Assembly: GCA_010157825.1 (NCBI GenBank)
Contig: VFSE01000175.1
Location: 906,001-970,000 of the forward strand
Source of the DNA: Vickermania ingenoplastis
Lineage: Eukaryota > Euglenozoa > Kinetoplastea > Trypanosomatida > Trypanosomatidae
Direction of reading: 5' to 3'
DNA length: 64,000 nt
The position numbers were made by a program, and so were the translations under genes. Positions 1-13,053 of this stretch are shown here, piece by piece (the stretch's first letter is position 1; each line of letters begins with the position of its first letter). Under the pieces are notes generated by a model. That model saw nothing but the letters and a program-made list of their open reading frames with translations. It was not told the origin of the DNA and did no database searches.

Positions 1-283
1 TTTTTCCTTCGTTTATTCCTCCCTTTAACTTTTGAGACAAAAAAAAGAGCAAAGCGAAGTGAAGTAGTTAGTGCATGGATGTAGATAGCACAGTGGCTCC
101 ATAAAGGGATATTTCATCGCTCTTACATCATTAAAAAAGAGAAGAAAGTAGAACGTTTTCTAATCCGGCAAGAAGAATGAACTATGCCCATAGCTAAATA
201 GTGGAGACCACAGCTAAAGTACAAGTCAAGAAGAGAAGACGTGCTCACGCACTTCCCACAAGCGGACCGCACCAATTTCATTG

Positions 284-2377
284 TTAGAGGGGCACAAGCA
301 TGCTGTTTGGCTCAATGCTTTTCTTAGCCACAAGAGCTAAGACCGGCGCGAAAAGATCATCCTCGCTTGTAGATCCCAAGTAGTTTATCACTCTCTTCCG
401 CTCCTCTTCGGTTCTCGAATGCAAGTCTATTAATTCCACGTGACAATTTGTTGCCGTACGTAAACTGAACTCGAATTGAGATTCAGAGCTCCAGTTTCCC
501 GTGTCAATTTCTACTCGTGCCAGCCATTCAATCTCACTACGCCCCCAAATGGAGCCAACGAAGCGGGGGATAAAGAAAAACTTGTCGGGCACTTTTTGGT
601 CCGCAAACACGTTCAGCTTGATGGAAGTGTAGTAAGCATGAACGTAGCGATACAATCCTAAAAATAGCTCTTCGTTGTACAATTTCTTTTCTTCGTCGTT
701 CATGGGTTCTACAAGTATTTCGTATACTTGCAGAACAATTTCTTTCACATAGTCTCCGACGTGTCCACTAACCAGCGGGAAAAAACCTGTTTGACGAAGT
801 GCCGCGTTAAGTGATGGGGTGTACCTCTGGCCTAACGGTGGGTCTGTACCCTCTGACCATACTAAGAAATCTGCTACGGACCTTCTGCGTTTCGCAATTG
901 TTTCCAGTAGGTGCTTATGTTTCTGAACTACGATAAAAAAGAGGCGAATAGTTAATTTCCCAATCTCTAGAGGGCGCGAGTCAATAATCAGAGACGCAAT
1001 ACTGCGGAGTTTAGCGTGTGCCTGTTGAATTTGCTTTTGATACTCATATCTCAAGCGGTTCTCACTTTTTGCGTTGTCGTGACACTCTAAGCTACAGTAG
1101 CCTGGCGGAAGATCAAAATTATCTATAGCTTTTGCGATATTCTCCAGGCATACGGGTTTGGAAAAGATATCGTCCAAGTCGCTATCAGTGCTCTCCTGAG
1201 AAGTCACGTGATACTCCTTAAAGCACCTCTTACAGCGATGGGGGGGCCAACTAGCAAATAAAGAGCTAGCAATGACCGATGGCATCGTTTCCATCACCAT
1301 CACTTCATCCTTCGCGATCTTTTTTTTCGGTTTAATTCTTTTGCGGTACAAATGATCTATAGACAATGTGTAGTTATCCTTTCCAAGCCGTTTCTGTTGA
1401 TGTCGAAGAAAAGTGTTTAGTTCCATAATGTGTCGTAGTTCAGTTGTGTACGGCAAAATTGAGCTAGCGAAGACGATCATTTTGTGCGCGCCATCAAAAT
1501 CACCAAGGCCACTCAATGCTCTAGCAGCACTGAGGTAGCCTCGAACCCAACGTGGTTCCATGACTATACACCGTCTGGCATCCTCCATGGCTTCCGCGTA
1601 CTTGTTCTGAAAAACAAAAAGCCTGCTACGGAGAAGATAGACATCAATGCGTCGTGGGGGATACACTGAATCAGACGATAAAAGATTGTTTACTGTTATC
1701 ATGGCTTTGGAGAAGGACCCTGCGTGAAACTCCTGCAGTGCCTGCTCTAATGCCGGGCAACCAGAGGTACAAATCGCAGAGACAGAAACAGCTTCGTAAA
1801 AGAGCTGATTCGCTATTTGAGATTCCCGGGATGTTGTTCGGGTGTTGCGCGGGTTAAGCCTTCCATAATAAGTACGGAGAACCTCCTCTTTCAGTTCAGG
1901 GTCTGTCTTTCTCGCGGAGCTAGAGTAAGGTTCTATTTTTGTTAAAGACAAACACGATCGTGGAAGTGTCAAACTGTAATACACGTCAGTAGCTTCATCC
2001 CGAAAGGCAACTAAGGACATATCGTTAGAGTGCCGAGAGACTGTGCCTGCCTGCCGCCCATTGCAAATTTTTTCATAAAAAACGTTCCAGTGCTTCTTGA
2101 TATACATCTGGACGTCTTCCTCATCACCAACCCACACTGTCGACCCAGGAGGGAGTTCTTCGGCGGACAAAAAACGAAGTTTCGGTTTTTCGTTTGTTGA
2201 TTCTAAGCTAAGAATTGGTTCAGGTATGAACATGCAACTCTCTAGTTGGTGAAAACACTTAGGCAAGGACTCATCTCTGAAGGCTGTTTGATCAGCCAAA
2301 TTGATGGAACCCCACTCATCATCGGATGAACTATCAGAACCGGAATCGCCAATAGACGAATCTCTTTCCCCATCCAT
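284..2377 (-). CDS. TPR protein with MYND-like zinc-binding cluster
   Basis: A 697-residue protein. Residues about 210-310 look like tetratricopeptide helices (FSKAMITVNNLL, KYAEAMEDARRCI, WVRGYLSAARAL). They are followed by a cysteine cluster at about 382-432 (HRCKRC, then VC, then GYCSLEC), whose YCS-x-EC end resembles a MYND finger as in SMYD proteins. I do not see a convincing SET domain in the C-terminal third. The N-terminus is acidic and Ser-rich. The frame is open 29 codons further upstream to a TTG, but a polypyrimidine tract and possible splice acceptor lie inside that extension, so ATG at 2377 is preferred. Role unknown: scaffold or methyltransferase-like are both guesses. Confidence 0.75.
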   Translation of the reverse strand: MDGERDSSIGDSGSDSSSDDEWGSINLADQTAFRDESLPKCFHQLESCMFIPEPILSLESTNEKPKLRFLSAEELPPGSTVWVGDEEDVQMYIKKHWNVFYEKICNGRQAGTVSRHSNDMSLVAFRDEATDVYYSLTLPRSCLSLTKIEPYSSSARKTDPELKEEVLRTYYGRLNPRNTRTTSRESQIANQLFYEAVSVSAICTSGCPALEQALQEFHAGSFSKAMITVNNLLSSDSVYPPRRIDVYLLRSRLFVFQNKYAEAMEDARRCIVMEPRWVRGYLSAARALSGLGDFDGAHKMIVFASSILPYTTELRHIMELNTFLRHQQKRLGKDNYTLSIDHLYRKRIKPKKKIAKDEVMVMETMPSVIASSLFASWPPHRCKRCFKEYHVTSQESTDSDLDDIFSKPVCLENIAKAIDNFDLPPGYCSLECHDNAKSENRLRYEYQKQIQQAHAKLRSIASLIIDSRPLEIGKLTIRLFFIVVQKHKHLLETIAKRRRSVADFLVWSEGTDPPLGQRYTPSLNAALRQTGFFPLVSGHVGDYVKEIVLQVYEILVEPMNDEEKKLYNEELFLGLYRYVHAYYTSIKLNVFADQKVPDKFFFIPRFVGSIWGRSEIEWLARVEIDTGNWSSESQFEFSLRTATNCHVELIDLHSRTEEERKRVINYLGSTSEDDLFAPVLALVAKKSIEPNSMLVPL

Positions 2378-2887
2378 CGTATGGACGTCTGGAGCACTAA
2401 GAAACGAGCCTCCAGCACACTCCACTTTTTCCAAAAAAAAAAGAAAGAGACGCTTAGAAGTCAAAGCAGAATGAAAGCCAGCCCGCTAGTCAATTGAAGA
2501 AGAATAGGAAGAGAACTATCTGCTTCTTCTCTACATGCAGATTATACTCGAAGCAATAATAATAATAATAATAATAATAAGGGGGTTAATATATATATAT
2601 ATGAAAAGAACGAGAGGGAAAAAAAAAGAAAAATGTCTGACTGGTGACGGTGTTGCGTTTCTTCGTGTTGCTATTTAATAATGATTCTTTGGTTGCAAGT
2701 TAGTTATACAAGAGTATATACAGGATTATACACAGCCTAAAAGAAAAGAAGCCGAAGCGAAGAAGGAAAACAACAACTAAGTTTATCAGACCCAGGTTCA
2801 CTAGAAGAAAGAAGAGCCGACGCAGCAAATAAAAAAAGATTAATTAGTTCGTCTTGAGTCATTAAGCATATTAGATGCAGCTGGTTT
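2378..2887. other. Intergenic region with microsatellites
   Basis: No gene seen. It holds the splice tract for the TPR gene (2431-2450, polypyrimidine on the minus strand), an (AAT)n run at 2555-2580, an (AT)n run at 2587-2602 and a purine-rich stretch at 2603-2632. The rest is probably 3' UTR of the J-protein gene. Confidence 0.6.
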
Positions 2888-3817
2888 CTACCCGCCTGCG
2901 ATAACGTTGAAATGGCTGGGTGGCGGCCGGACAGCATCGTAAACAAGAGCAGGAGGACGGCGCACTGGGTTGTTCAATCCTTCACTTTTCTTTGCTGCAG
3001 CTAGAAAAATCAGTGCAGCACCTGTTGCACATCTTTCCACAGTTTCAGTGTGTTGTTGATAGAGATGTAGCAATTTTTCCCTCTTCTCTTCCACGTCGAC
3101 GTAAAAGTCAGTGCGTCGTTTCTGATGCGTCTGCCGGGCAAATGTCCGAACCCAAGCCATGTACGCAAAAATAAGGAGCAATACCATATAGAAGCGTAAA
3201 AAATATGGATTGCGAGAAGGTAAATCTGCACTTCCTGCTAGCTTGTCCATATTCCGTTGAAACGCACTCTTCTCATTCTTCTCCCTTTCTTGGTTCATCT
3301 GCCGGCGGCGTAGTTCCTCAACAAAACTAGTATTTCCGCCGAAAGAAGCGTACCGTGGTTGATTGGCTCTGAGTAGCGGTCGATCCAATTCGACCCACGT
3401 CTGGTCATCTCTATTCTGGTACATGTACTTCCCTGATGGGGTACGGCGTTCTGAAGAAGGGTCCAGAGCGCTCCATTTCTCCATCTCTTCATCCGTTAAC
3501 GGGGAACCTTCGGTCATAGTCTCATCAGAGAAGGGGTGTACAACTGTTTTTCGTTTCCCTCCTCCAGTACGTTTTTGTTGCAGCTGCTCAAAGCCACCTT
3601 CTTTCATGAGCCACTTGTATGCCTGATTGATCCGCTCCATCTTTGTAGAATCGCCACCCGTGGCATCGGGGTGGAACTCTTTCGCAAGCTGGCGATAAGC
3701 ATTTTTTACCTGCACCTTTGTGGCCGTTCGTGGGAGTCCTAGTGTTTCAAAGGGGTTCTTTGTCTTCAGCAGTACCAGGCACTTCTGGGAAAAGAAGCGA
3801 CAAGAAGTGTAATTCAT
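2888..3817 (-). CDS. Mitochondrial J-domain (DnaJ-type) protein
   Basis: A 309-residue protein. A J domain occupies residues about 20-75, with the catalytic HPD tripeptide at 49-51. The preceding sequence MNYTSCRFFSQKCLVLLK is basic and hydroxylated, like a mitochondrial presequence. A single hydrophobic segment at about 208-224 (MVLLLIFAYMAWV) suggests membrane anchoring. There is no G/F or zinc-finger region, so it is a class III (type C) J-protein. J-proteins stimulate Hsp70 ATPase, so the mtHSP70 encoded 5 kb away is a plausible partner; that pairing is inference only. The start is an ATG. Confidence 0.85.
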   Translation of the reverse strand: MNYTSCRFFSQKCLVLLKTKNPFETLGLPRTATKVQVKNAYRQLAKEFHPDATGGDSTKMERINQAYKWLMKEGGFEQLQQKRTGGGKRKTVVHPFSDETMTEGSPLTDEEMEKWSALDPSSERRTPSGKYMYQNRDDQTWVELDRPLLRANQPRYASFGGNTSFVEELRRRQMNQEREKNEKSAFQRNMDKLAGSADLPSRNPYFLRFYMVLLLIFAYMAWVRTFARQTHQKRRTDFYVDVEEKREKLLHLYQQHTETVERCATGAALIFLAAAKKSEGLNNPVRRPPALVYDAVRPPPSHFNVIAGG

Positions 3818-4071
3818 TCATTCGATATTCTATTTTGAATCACCAGAAACTGAAACTAAAACGTGAAAAGATTGGATGCGTTTTAGAAATAGATGACATT
3901 GAGTTGAAGGTGTTGCAAAGCTAAGAAAATAGCACAGGAGTAAGTCAGGTCGGTGGTCCAGGGTTTATATCATGTCTTCTGTTTAATCTAAGCATCCAAA
4001 GTCTAATCCAAGTAAGTGAAACGCTGTTTATCGGCAATGTCTACAGCCCAGCAACTGGTTAGGTCAACGCC

Positions 4072-5076
4072 TTAGACTGGAACCGCAACAATGTAGGACT
4101 GATCCATTCCATGGACAGCAAATGATGCCCATGCTGCCCCGCCGGTGATAGTAGTCGCGGTCACCTCGGCATTGTCCCAGTTCGGTGTCAACTGATCTTG
4201 TACGGCTGTTCTGCCTGAAGAGAAGAGACGCTTTGGAGTCCAGTAAGTCGTGGGATTGGGAACGTCTGAGATATCAAGAACAGAGAGCCTCCCTGATACA
4301 TCCCCAGCAGTTACCGTAGTGCGGTGGACCGCTAGAGCTCGAATAGGGGATCTCGTTTTTCCTGTAGCAAATGCTTCTTCACGTGTAACACTGTCTTTGC
4401 CGCATCGAAGGGTGAAAATTCTCCCGCCTACAGTCCCGCAGCACACTGTCCCTTGCTCTGTGCACATAGAAAACGAACAAATCTGATCCGGAACAGATAA
4501 GATGGACTCCGGTCTCTTGGTGTTACGGACATCGAAAACAAGCACCTTTCCATCGTAATTAGCAACAGCCACAGAGTTGGTGTCAACGCAAAGTGCTCCC
4601 ACACAACGAGGAGTAGGGCTGTCGAATGAAGCTAGCAGACCTTCCGACACATCGATAATCTCAGCACCGGCATCCGTGCAAAGTAAGAAACAGGATGGTT
4701 TGTTTGTCATACAGTGTAGTGATCGAATAGCAGATTTGTCTTCTTTTACAAACGACCGAAGCAACTGGCGGGACGTTCGAGACACCGCAACTACATCTCC
4801 GGTGGCGGAACCCATAACAAAATCCTTTCCGCTATTCAGAAAGCAGGACGAGAGAAAAGGTTTCTTCCCAAAAAGCTCAAACGGATAGCTCTCTACATCT
4901 CCTGAGCCAATGCCTGCTGAGATTTTTGTACCATAGAACTCATCGTTCAAATTGAAAATATGGCACCCATTGAGCACAGTGGAAGCCAGGATGGAGTTGG
5001 CATCCTGCGAGTGGGATAATGCCGCTACACGTCCTAGTACCTCTATTTTACAAACCGTCTGCGGTGGGGAGTCCAT
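4072..5076 (-). CDS. WD40-type beta-propeller protein
   Basis: A 334-residue protein built of short beta-strand repeats with propeller-like blades, for example VAVANYDGKVLVFDVRN, GTVCCGTVGGRIFTLRC and VTAGDVSGRLSVLDISD. About seven blades would fit the length, so the whole protein is probably one propeller. Size and divergence would suit a nucleoporin of the Nup43/Seh1 class or a similar scaffold, but no signature decides it. The frame opens one codon earlier at a TTG; ATG at 5076 is used. Confidence 0.65.
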   Translation of the reverse strand: MDSPPQTVCKIEVLGRVAALSHSQDANSILASTVLNGCHIFNLNDEFYGTKISAGIGSGDVESYPFELFGKKPFLSSCFLNSGKDFVMGSATGDVVAVSRTSRQLLRSFVKEDKSAIRSLHCMTNKPSCFLLCTDAGAEIIDVSEGLLASFDSPTPRCVGALCVDTNSVAVANYDGKVLVFDVRNTKRPESILSVPDQICSFSMCTEQGTVCCGTVGGRIFTLRCGKDSVTREEAFATGKTRSPIRALAVHRTTVTAGDVSGRLSVLDISDVPNPTTYWTPKRLFSSGRTAVQDQLTPNWDNAEVTATTITGGAAWASFAVHGMDQSYIVAVPV

Positions 5077-5321
5077 CAAACTGCATGAGGCCCAAGTATA
5101 GGCTGTAACACCAGTTAGTACTAGCTAACAAGAAACAAGGGTAGAACGTAGAACACAAAACGGCAAGACATCAACTAAATAAACATATACGCGCCAATGA
5201 TGCAATGTATTTATTTGTCGTACCTTTTCTTGCAGCGGCGCCAACTGAATGCTTCTGTGAATAAGTCAACAGTTTGATTCTTTTAATTCTGTTTTGTCTT
5301 CTATCTCTACAAAGAGCAGTA

Positions 5322-5885
5322 TCACTGTGATAAGGAACCTTTTGACCGAGATCGCTTGTAGTACTTAAAAGGATACAACAGCGACCCCACCACAACTCCC
5401 AGCGATACCACAGCCGGGACGTGATATGGGGCAAAAGCAAAAAAGCACTTTAGGTTGAGCCGAAGAAATGTCTGCCGACGCGCCTTCCACGTTGTTTCGT
5501 TGATAAGGGCCCATGCGCCGGGGTAGAAGAGGTGAGACGTCACCAAGCAGGCAACCCCTGGAATCTGAGCGGCCAGTGGCCCGAGGACAGGTAGAACACC
5601 ACTTCCGTAGACAGCAGTATCAAGTCGTGTCTCAATGAACAGCGCGTAAGAGACAAAACTTGCAAAGAAATTCACGTAGAAGAAGTCCGTCATCATTCTG
5701 GTGAGAATAGTCTTTTGATTGTTCTTGGACATCGAAAGCCGCATCAAAGGAGATGTTGGGACCGCAGCAGCAATGGGAACCGCAAACAGCAACCCGCATA
5801 GGGTCGCGCGCATCACACGCTTAATAAAAGCATATCCGCTGAAAGCTCCTTCACTAAGATCAGTTGAGTACTGAATGTAGAGCAT
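5322..5885 (-). CDS. Multi-pass membrane protein, unknown function
   Basis: A 187-residue hydrophobic protein with three or four likely membrane segments (ATLCGLLFAVPIAAAV, FFYVNFFASFVSYALF, VLPVLGPLAAQIPGVACLV, VPAVVSLGVVVGSLLY) and a basic C-terminal tail (KYYKRSRSK). No family recognised; the layout loosely recalls small inner-membrane or peroxisomal proteins such as Mpv17, but I see no Mpv17 motif. It starts at an ATG and has a short purine-rich tract on the + strand about 30 bases beyond it, consistent with trans-splicing. Confidence 0.65.
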   Translation of the reverse strand: MLYIQYSTDLSEGAFSGYAFIKRVMRATLCGLLFAVPIAAAVPTSPLMRLSMSKNNQKTILTRMMTDFFYVNFFASFVSYALFIETRLDTAVYGSGVLPVLGPLAAQIPGVACLVTSHLFYPGAWALINETTWKARRQTFLRLNLKCFFAFAPYHVPAVVSLGVVVGSLLYPFKYYKRSRSKGSLSQ

Positions 5886-6086
5886 TTTTCTTTTGTACCT
5901 GTGCTAGGAGAATCGAAGAGGAGCAACAGTCAGCGCTGTAACTCGTGATAAAGTCCAAGTACCTACAAAGAATACTGATGCGTCTAGACATTACCGTAGT
6001 ATACCAGAAGAGAAAATGATAGAATAAAACTTCTGATATTTTTTTTTTTTTACACGACCAAATTATTACCGAAAGTAAGAAGGGGT

Positions 6087-8336
6087 TTAGGCCCCTCTGC
6101 GTCGCCAATGAGTGTACCATTCAACATCTTCCGGCTTTGTTCGAGGCTTTACCTTTTTCAGAGCTTCTAACACGTCATCCTTTGAAAGACAATCAGCAGC
6201 GATGGAAACAGCCAACGCATGAAATGCTGCTTCTTTCACGACAGCAACAACCTCCGCGCCCGAATAGCCATCCGTGAGGTCCGCCACAAAATCTGCAGTC
6301 AGATCCGGCGAGACCGGAAGGTGCCGGAACTGTATGTTCACGATCGCGCGGCGCTCCTCTTTTCGCGGAAGTCCGACGTGCACGAGCTTGTCGATACGCC
6401 CGGGACGAAGCACAGCCCCATCAATGTTGTCGGGGCGGTTGGTTGCTCCCACGAAAATAAGGGAGTGATCTCGGTCTGACATGGCAGAAGGAAGCCCATC
6501 AAGCTCTGTGAGAAATTGGGAGATGACCCGATCCGAAACCCCTCCTTGTCCACGGTGACCGCACATCCCATCGAGTTCATCAATGAAGACAACACACGGC
6601 GACGCCGCACGTGCTCTAGTGAAGATGTTTCGAACGGCTTTCTCGCTGTCCCCGACCCACTTAGAGAAGACTTCAGGCCCCTTCACTGAAATAAAGTTCA
6701 GTTTGCTCTCATTAGCCAGCGCTTTTGCCAGCATCGTCTTGCTGCAGCCGGGCGGGCCATAGAGTAGAACACCTCTAGGGGGCTGGAGATTGTACTCTCG
6801 AAAAACTTCAGATTGATCCCCCAGCGCCCACCGAACCACTTCTTGAAGAACATGCTTTGCCTCCTCGCTACCACCAATGTCGGACCACGTAACGTCTGGA
6901 ATGGAGATTTCGAACTGGCGCAGGGAAGACGGCTGTATTTTCTGAGCGCAGCTAAACAAATCTTCGGCTGTGCATTCCAAATTGCACCTGATCTGAAAGC
7001 TCCGGGCAGCTGCTAGCTCAGCCAGCTGATGAAAATCTCTTTGAGAATATCCGTTGGTCACAGCTGCAATCCTCGTACAATCCTCCTCGCTTACAATATC
7101 TTTTCCCAAGACTTCCCGCAAACATGATTGCAGGCATCGAGCTTTCTCTTCGATAGACCAAGGAATTTCAAGCTTTTTTGTGGAACGCCCGAATGCATCG
7201 GAACCCCGAAGAACCAGTGGTAGAGATTGTAGCGACGGAGCAGAAGCCACGACGACTACGTCGACGTTCGACTCCCGTATAGCGCGGATCTCCTCCGCGA
7301 TGCCCCTTGCCAGTAGGCCCATTGCCCAAGACGATGCAACACTAGAAGAACCGTTTGTGCAAACGAGATGAAGATCATCCATGAAGAGGGAACTGGGAGC
7401 AGACCGACGTGCTCGCTCAAAGGTTTCGTGAAGAACGATACTAGAACTGACACCTTCCTGGTCTCCTCGACCTAAGGTCTCCACAGCGATGTTAAACACG
7501 CTTCTATTCGCTTGTCTGTGTTTCTCTTCTTCTTGTGTCAAAGTATACGTTTTTCCAGTTCCGGAATCGCCAACAAATAGGGTATTCTCCCAGACCGTCT
7601 CTGATCCCACGACCTCATCAGTGGAACCTTCTCCCCCCATCAGGAGGCAAGACATGAAGGAGAGAATTCCACCCCGGATAGTGGGTGATTTGGATGAAGG
7701 GGCGTCGGTGACTACTTTAGTATCCAGCACTTCGACTAGCACCGTAGTCAGTGAAGACTGAATCGTCGTTCGCATCCCTGTATAAATAACGCGATGAAGA
7801 AACGTCCTCCGGAACAAACCTCTCCATTCATGGGAGGCATCTCCTTCAACGGCTACATCTCGCTTGGACGTGTCCAGTAGCGTAATCCTCAACGCGGCAG
7901 AGCTAAGGAAAGATAGATCACTAGGGGAAACAGCAGAAATATCAACATAACCACCACTTATCACAGGCGAAAGATCACCGGTAATCTCTACTGCGCTACA
8001 AGGGGTTGTCGATGATATCCGCGCCTCCAGCAGAACGTTGGTTTCGTCAACGGTAACATGCAAAATGGCCCCTGGCTCGATATTCAACTTTCTTAAAATA
8101 GAAGGATGCACCCGGCATTCGTTCCCTGTCAATCCCTTTTGAAATACGACTCGCAGCGAGACACTCGCATCTCCTTCAAGACAATGTTTCTTGGCATCTT
8201 CTTCTCCAATAGAATTATTAGATGGAATAGCCACTGCACTGCTAGATTCAGCGGATACTGCTGTCCCACCACTGGTTACACCCATCTTTGCCACACGGTT
8301 GGGACGAGAGCGGCGATCATCACGCTTCGGCCCCAT
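6087..8336 (-). CDS. AAA+ ATPase of the AFG2/Drg1/SPATA5 type
   Basis: A 749-residue tandem AAA protein. The N-terminal 170 residues resemble a double-psi barrel domain. D1 has Walker A GDSGTGKT at 256-263 and Walker B SLFMDDLH at 316-323 but is otherwise diverged. D2 has GPPGCSKT at 527-534, VVFIDELD at 582-589, the GATNRPDNID sensor and LRPGRID. The Cys-Ser in the D2 P-loop is characteristic of AFG2/SPATA5 rather than Cdc48. In yeast and animals this ATPase releases Rlp24 and other shuttling factors from pre-60S ribosomes in the cytoplasm. A Cdc48 or Rix7 paralogue is the alternative. The degenerate D1 may hydrolyse ATP poorly. Confidence 0.85.
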   Translation of the reverse strand: MGPKRDDRRSRPNRVAKMGVTSGGTAVSAESSSAVAIPSNNSIGEEDAKKHCLEGDASVSLRVVFQKGLTGNECRVHPSILRKLNIEPGAILHVTVDETNVLLEARISSTTPCSAVEITGDLSPVISGGYVDISAVSPSDLSFLSSAALRITLLDTSKRDVAVEGDASHEWRGLFRRTFLHRVIYTGMRTTIQSSLTTVLVEVLDTKVVTDAPSSKSPTIRGGILSFMSCLLMGGEGSTDEVVGSETVWENTLFVGDSGTGKTYTLTQEEEKHRQANRSVFNIAVETLGRGDQEGVSSSIVLHETFERARRSAPSSLFMDDLHLVCTNGSSSVASSWAMGLLARGIAEEIRAIRESNVDVVVVASAPSLQSLPLVLRGSDAFGRSTKKLEIPWSIEEKARCLQSCLREVLGKDIVSEEDCTRIAAVTNGYSQRDFHQLAELAAARSFQIRCNLECTAEDLFSCAQKIQPSSLRQFEISIPDVTWSDIGGSEEAKHVLQEVVRWALGDQSEVFREYNLQPPRGVLLYGPPGCSKTMLAKALANESKLNFISVKGPEVFSKWVGDSEKAVRNIFTRARAASPCVVFIDELDGMCGHRGQGGVSDRVISQFLTELDGLPSAMSDRDHSLIFVGATNRPDNIDGAVLRPGRIDKLVHVGLPRKEERRAIVNIQFRHLPVSPDLTADFVADLTDGYSGAEVVAVVKEAAFHALAVSIAADCLSKDDVLEALKKVKPRTKPEDVEWYTHWRRRGA

Positions 8337-8647
8337 CGCAGCGCATACACTATAACACCATTAACATCAGAAAAGCAGCAAAGGAACCAAAAGCACATGA
8401 ATCCACATCTACTTCACTAAACCGCGTCATCAAGAACACACACATCAAGAAGAATCCAGTTAAATGAAACGCATCGATGATTTCTATTTTTTTATCAAAA
8501 TAACAATAACCAACCATTTATCACGCACTCACCAACAATAGAACAAAACAAAAAAAATATATGATTAAGAAAACTTATCTGTGCAGCCCTACCTACGCTT
8601 TCTGTGATGTCGTTTAGATTATTAGGAGCTATTGATTGCAATAAACC
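8337..8647. other. Intergenic region downstream of the mtHSP70 array
   Basis: No gene seen. A purine-rich stretch at 8369-8398 on the + strand is the probable splice tract of the AAA ATPase gene. From about 8590 the sequence matches the 3' flank of the other two mtHSP70 copies. Confidence 0.6.
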
Positions 8648-11076
<2,429 letters not shown>

Positions 11077-13053
11077 TTAGTTCTTCTTCTCCTCGTCAGG
11101 CTTCTGCTCACCCTTCTGCTGCTGCTGCTCACCCTGCTGCTGCTCGCCAGAGCTGCTACCGCTGTTAGCAGCGGCGGCCTGCTGGTACTCGGTGCGACCG
11201 CACTCCATAACAGCCTTCTGGAGCTTGTCGGTGGCGCCAGAGAGCTCGTCCTTGGAGACGTTGGGGTTCTCCATGACCTTGCGCAGCTCAGCCACGAGGG
11301 TGCGGACGTTCTCCTTCTCGGCATCGGTCACGTGCTTCCACTCGCCCAGCTGCTTCTCGGCGGTGTTCAGCTGAGTCTCAGCGTTGTTGCGCACCTCGAC
11401 AAGCTCGCGCTTCAGGCGGTCGCTCTCCGCATGCTGTTCAGAGTCGCGGATCATCTGCTCGATCTGCTCCTTGGACAGGCCACCGTTGGCAGTGATGGTG
11501 ATGTTCTGGGTCTTGCCGGTAGCCTTATCCTTGGCAGTCACGTGGCAAATACCGTTGGCGTCGATGTCGAAGGTCACCTCCACCTGGGGCACGCCGCGGG
11601 GCGCGGGGGGGATGCCAACGAGGTCGAACTGGCCCATGAGCTGGTTGTCAGCGGCCATCTCGCGCTCACCCTGGAACACCTTGATACCGACCTGGGTCTG
11701 GTTATCAGCGGCAGTGGAGAAGGTCTGGCTCTTCTTCGTGGGGATAGTGGTGTTCTTCGGGATCATGCGGGTGAACACACCACCGAGGGTCTCGATACCG
11801 AGAGACAGGGGGGTCACGTCCAGCAGCACCAGGCCCTTCACATCACCACGGAGCACGCCACCAAGAGTGGCCGCGCCGAGTGCCACAGCCTCATCGGGGT
11901 TCACACCGCGAAACGGCTCCTTGCCGAAGAACTTCTTCACGCCCTCCACAACCTTGGGCATGCGGGTCATACCACCTACCAGCACAACCTCGCTGAGCTC
12001 GTTCATCTCCACGCCCGCATCCTTGATGCACTGCTTGCACGGGGTGATGGAGCGCTCGATGAGCTTCTCGGCGATGGACTCGAACTTGCTGCGGCTGATG
12101 TGCATCTGGAGGTGCTGAGCACCTTCCGCGTTCGCAGTGATGAAGGGGAGGTTCACCTCGGTCTCCATGGCAGAGGACAGCTCGCACTTCGCCTTCTCCG
12201 CGGCCTCACGCACACGCTGGAGGGCCATGCGCTCCTTGCTCAGGTCGATACCAGAGGTCTTGCGGAACTCCTCGATGATGTAGTCGGAAAGGGCAAGGTC
12301 GAAGTCCTCACCACCGAGGTGGGTGTCGCCGTTGGTGGCCTTCACTTCGAACACGCCGCCGGCGATCTCAAGAATGGAGATATCGAAGGTACCACCACCC
12401 AGATCGTACACGGCGATCATGCTGTCCTTAGTCTTGTCCATGCCGTAGGCAAGAGCGGCGGCGGTGGGCTCGTTAACAACACGGATCACGTTGAGGCCAG
12501 CGATGGTACCGGCATCCTTGGTGGCCTGACGCTGGGCATCATTGAAGTAGGCAGGGCAAGTAACAACAGCGTTGCTCACCTTGCGGCTCAGGAAGTTCTC
12601 GGCTGTCTCCTTCATCTTCTCCAGCACGAAGGCACCTACTTGAGCAGGGGAGTACTGCTTACCATTCGCATCCTGCACCCAGGCATCACCGTTGTTCGCG
12701 CGGACGATCTTGTACGGCACGTTCTTAATATCCTTCTGGATATGCTCATCTTCAAAGCGGCGACCAATGAGACGCTTCACGGCGTAGAAGGTGGACTGAG
12801 GGTTCGTGATAGCCTGGCGCTTGGCGGCAAGGCCAACAAGCTTCTCGTTACCCTTGAAGGCAACCACAGAGGGGGTGGTGCGGAAGCCCTCCACGTTCTC
12901 CAGCACGCGAGCCTTGTCACCATCCATGGTGGCGACGCAGCTGTACGTGGTTCCCAGATCCACGCCAATCACATCGCCCTGCACCTTCTGGGACTGGTGG
13001 CGCAGAAGGGAGCTGGCGACGATGCCGCTAGAGCACACACGGCGGGCAAACAT
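11077..13053 (-). CDS. HSP70mt: Mitochondrial HSP70, array copy 2 (intact)
   Basis: A 658-residue DnaK-type chaperone. The N-terminus [18 protein letters not shown] is a basic mitochondrial presequence. The ATPase domain follows ([53 protein letters not shown]), then the substrate-binding domain ([16 protein letters not shown]) and a lid. The C-terminus ends in Q/E/K-rich repeats. In kinetoplastids this matrix chaperone drives import and folding and takes part in kinetoplast DNA maintenance. Strongly G/C-biased third positions, unlike most neighbours, suggest high expression. ATG at 13053 is chosen; TTG two codons upstream also opens the frame. Confidence 0.95.
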   Translation of the reverse strand: MFARRVCSSGIVASSLLRHQSQKVQGDVIGVDLGTTYSCVATMDGDKARVLENVEGFRTTPSVVAFKGNEKLVGLAAKRQAITNPQSTFYAVKRLIGRRFEDEHIQKDIKNVPYKIVRANNGDAWVQDANGKQYSPAQVGAFVLEKMKETAENFLSRKVSNAVVTCPAYFNDAQRQATKDAGTIAGLNVIRVVNEPTAAALAYGMDKTKDSMIAVYDLGGGTFDISILEIAGGVFEVKATNGDTHLGGEDFDLALSDYIIEEFRKTSGIDLSKERMALQRVREAAEKAKCELSSAMETEVNLPFITANAEGAQHLQMHISRSKFESIAEKLIERSITPCKQCIKDAGVEMNELSEVVLVGGMTRMPKVVEGVKKFFGKEPFRGVNPDEAVALGAATLGGVLRGDVKGLVLLDVTPLSLGIETLGGVFTRMIPKNTTIPTKKSQTFSTAADNQTQVGIKVFQGEREMAADNQLMGQFDLVGIPPAPRGVPQVEVTFDIDANGICHVTAKDKATGKTQNITITANGGLSKEQIEQMIRDSEQHAESDRLKRELVEVRNNAETQLNTAEKQLGEWKHVTDAEKENVRTLVAELRKVMENPNVSKDELSGATDKLQKAVMECGRTEYQQAAAANSGSSSGEQQQGEQQQQKGEQKPDEEKKN

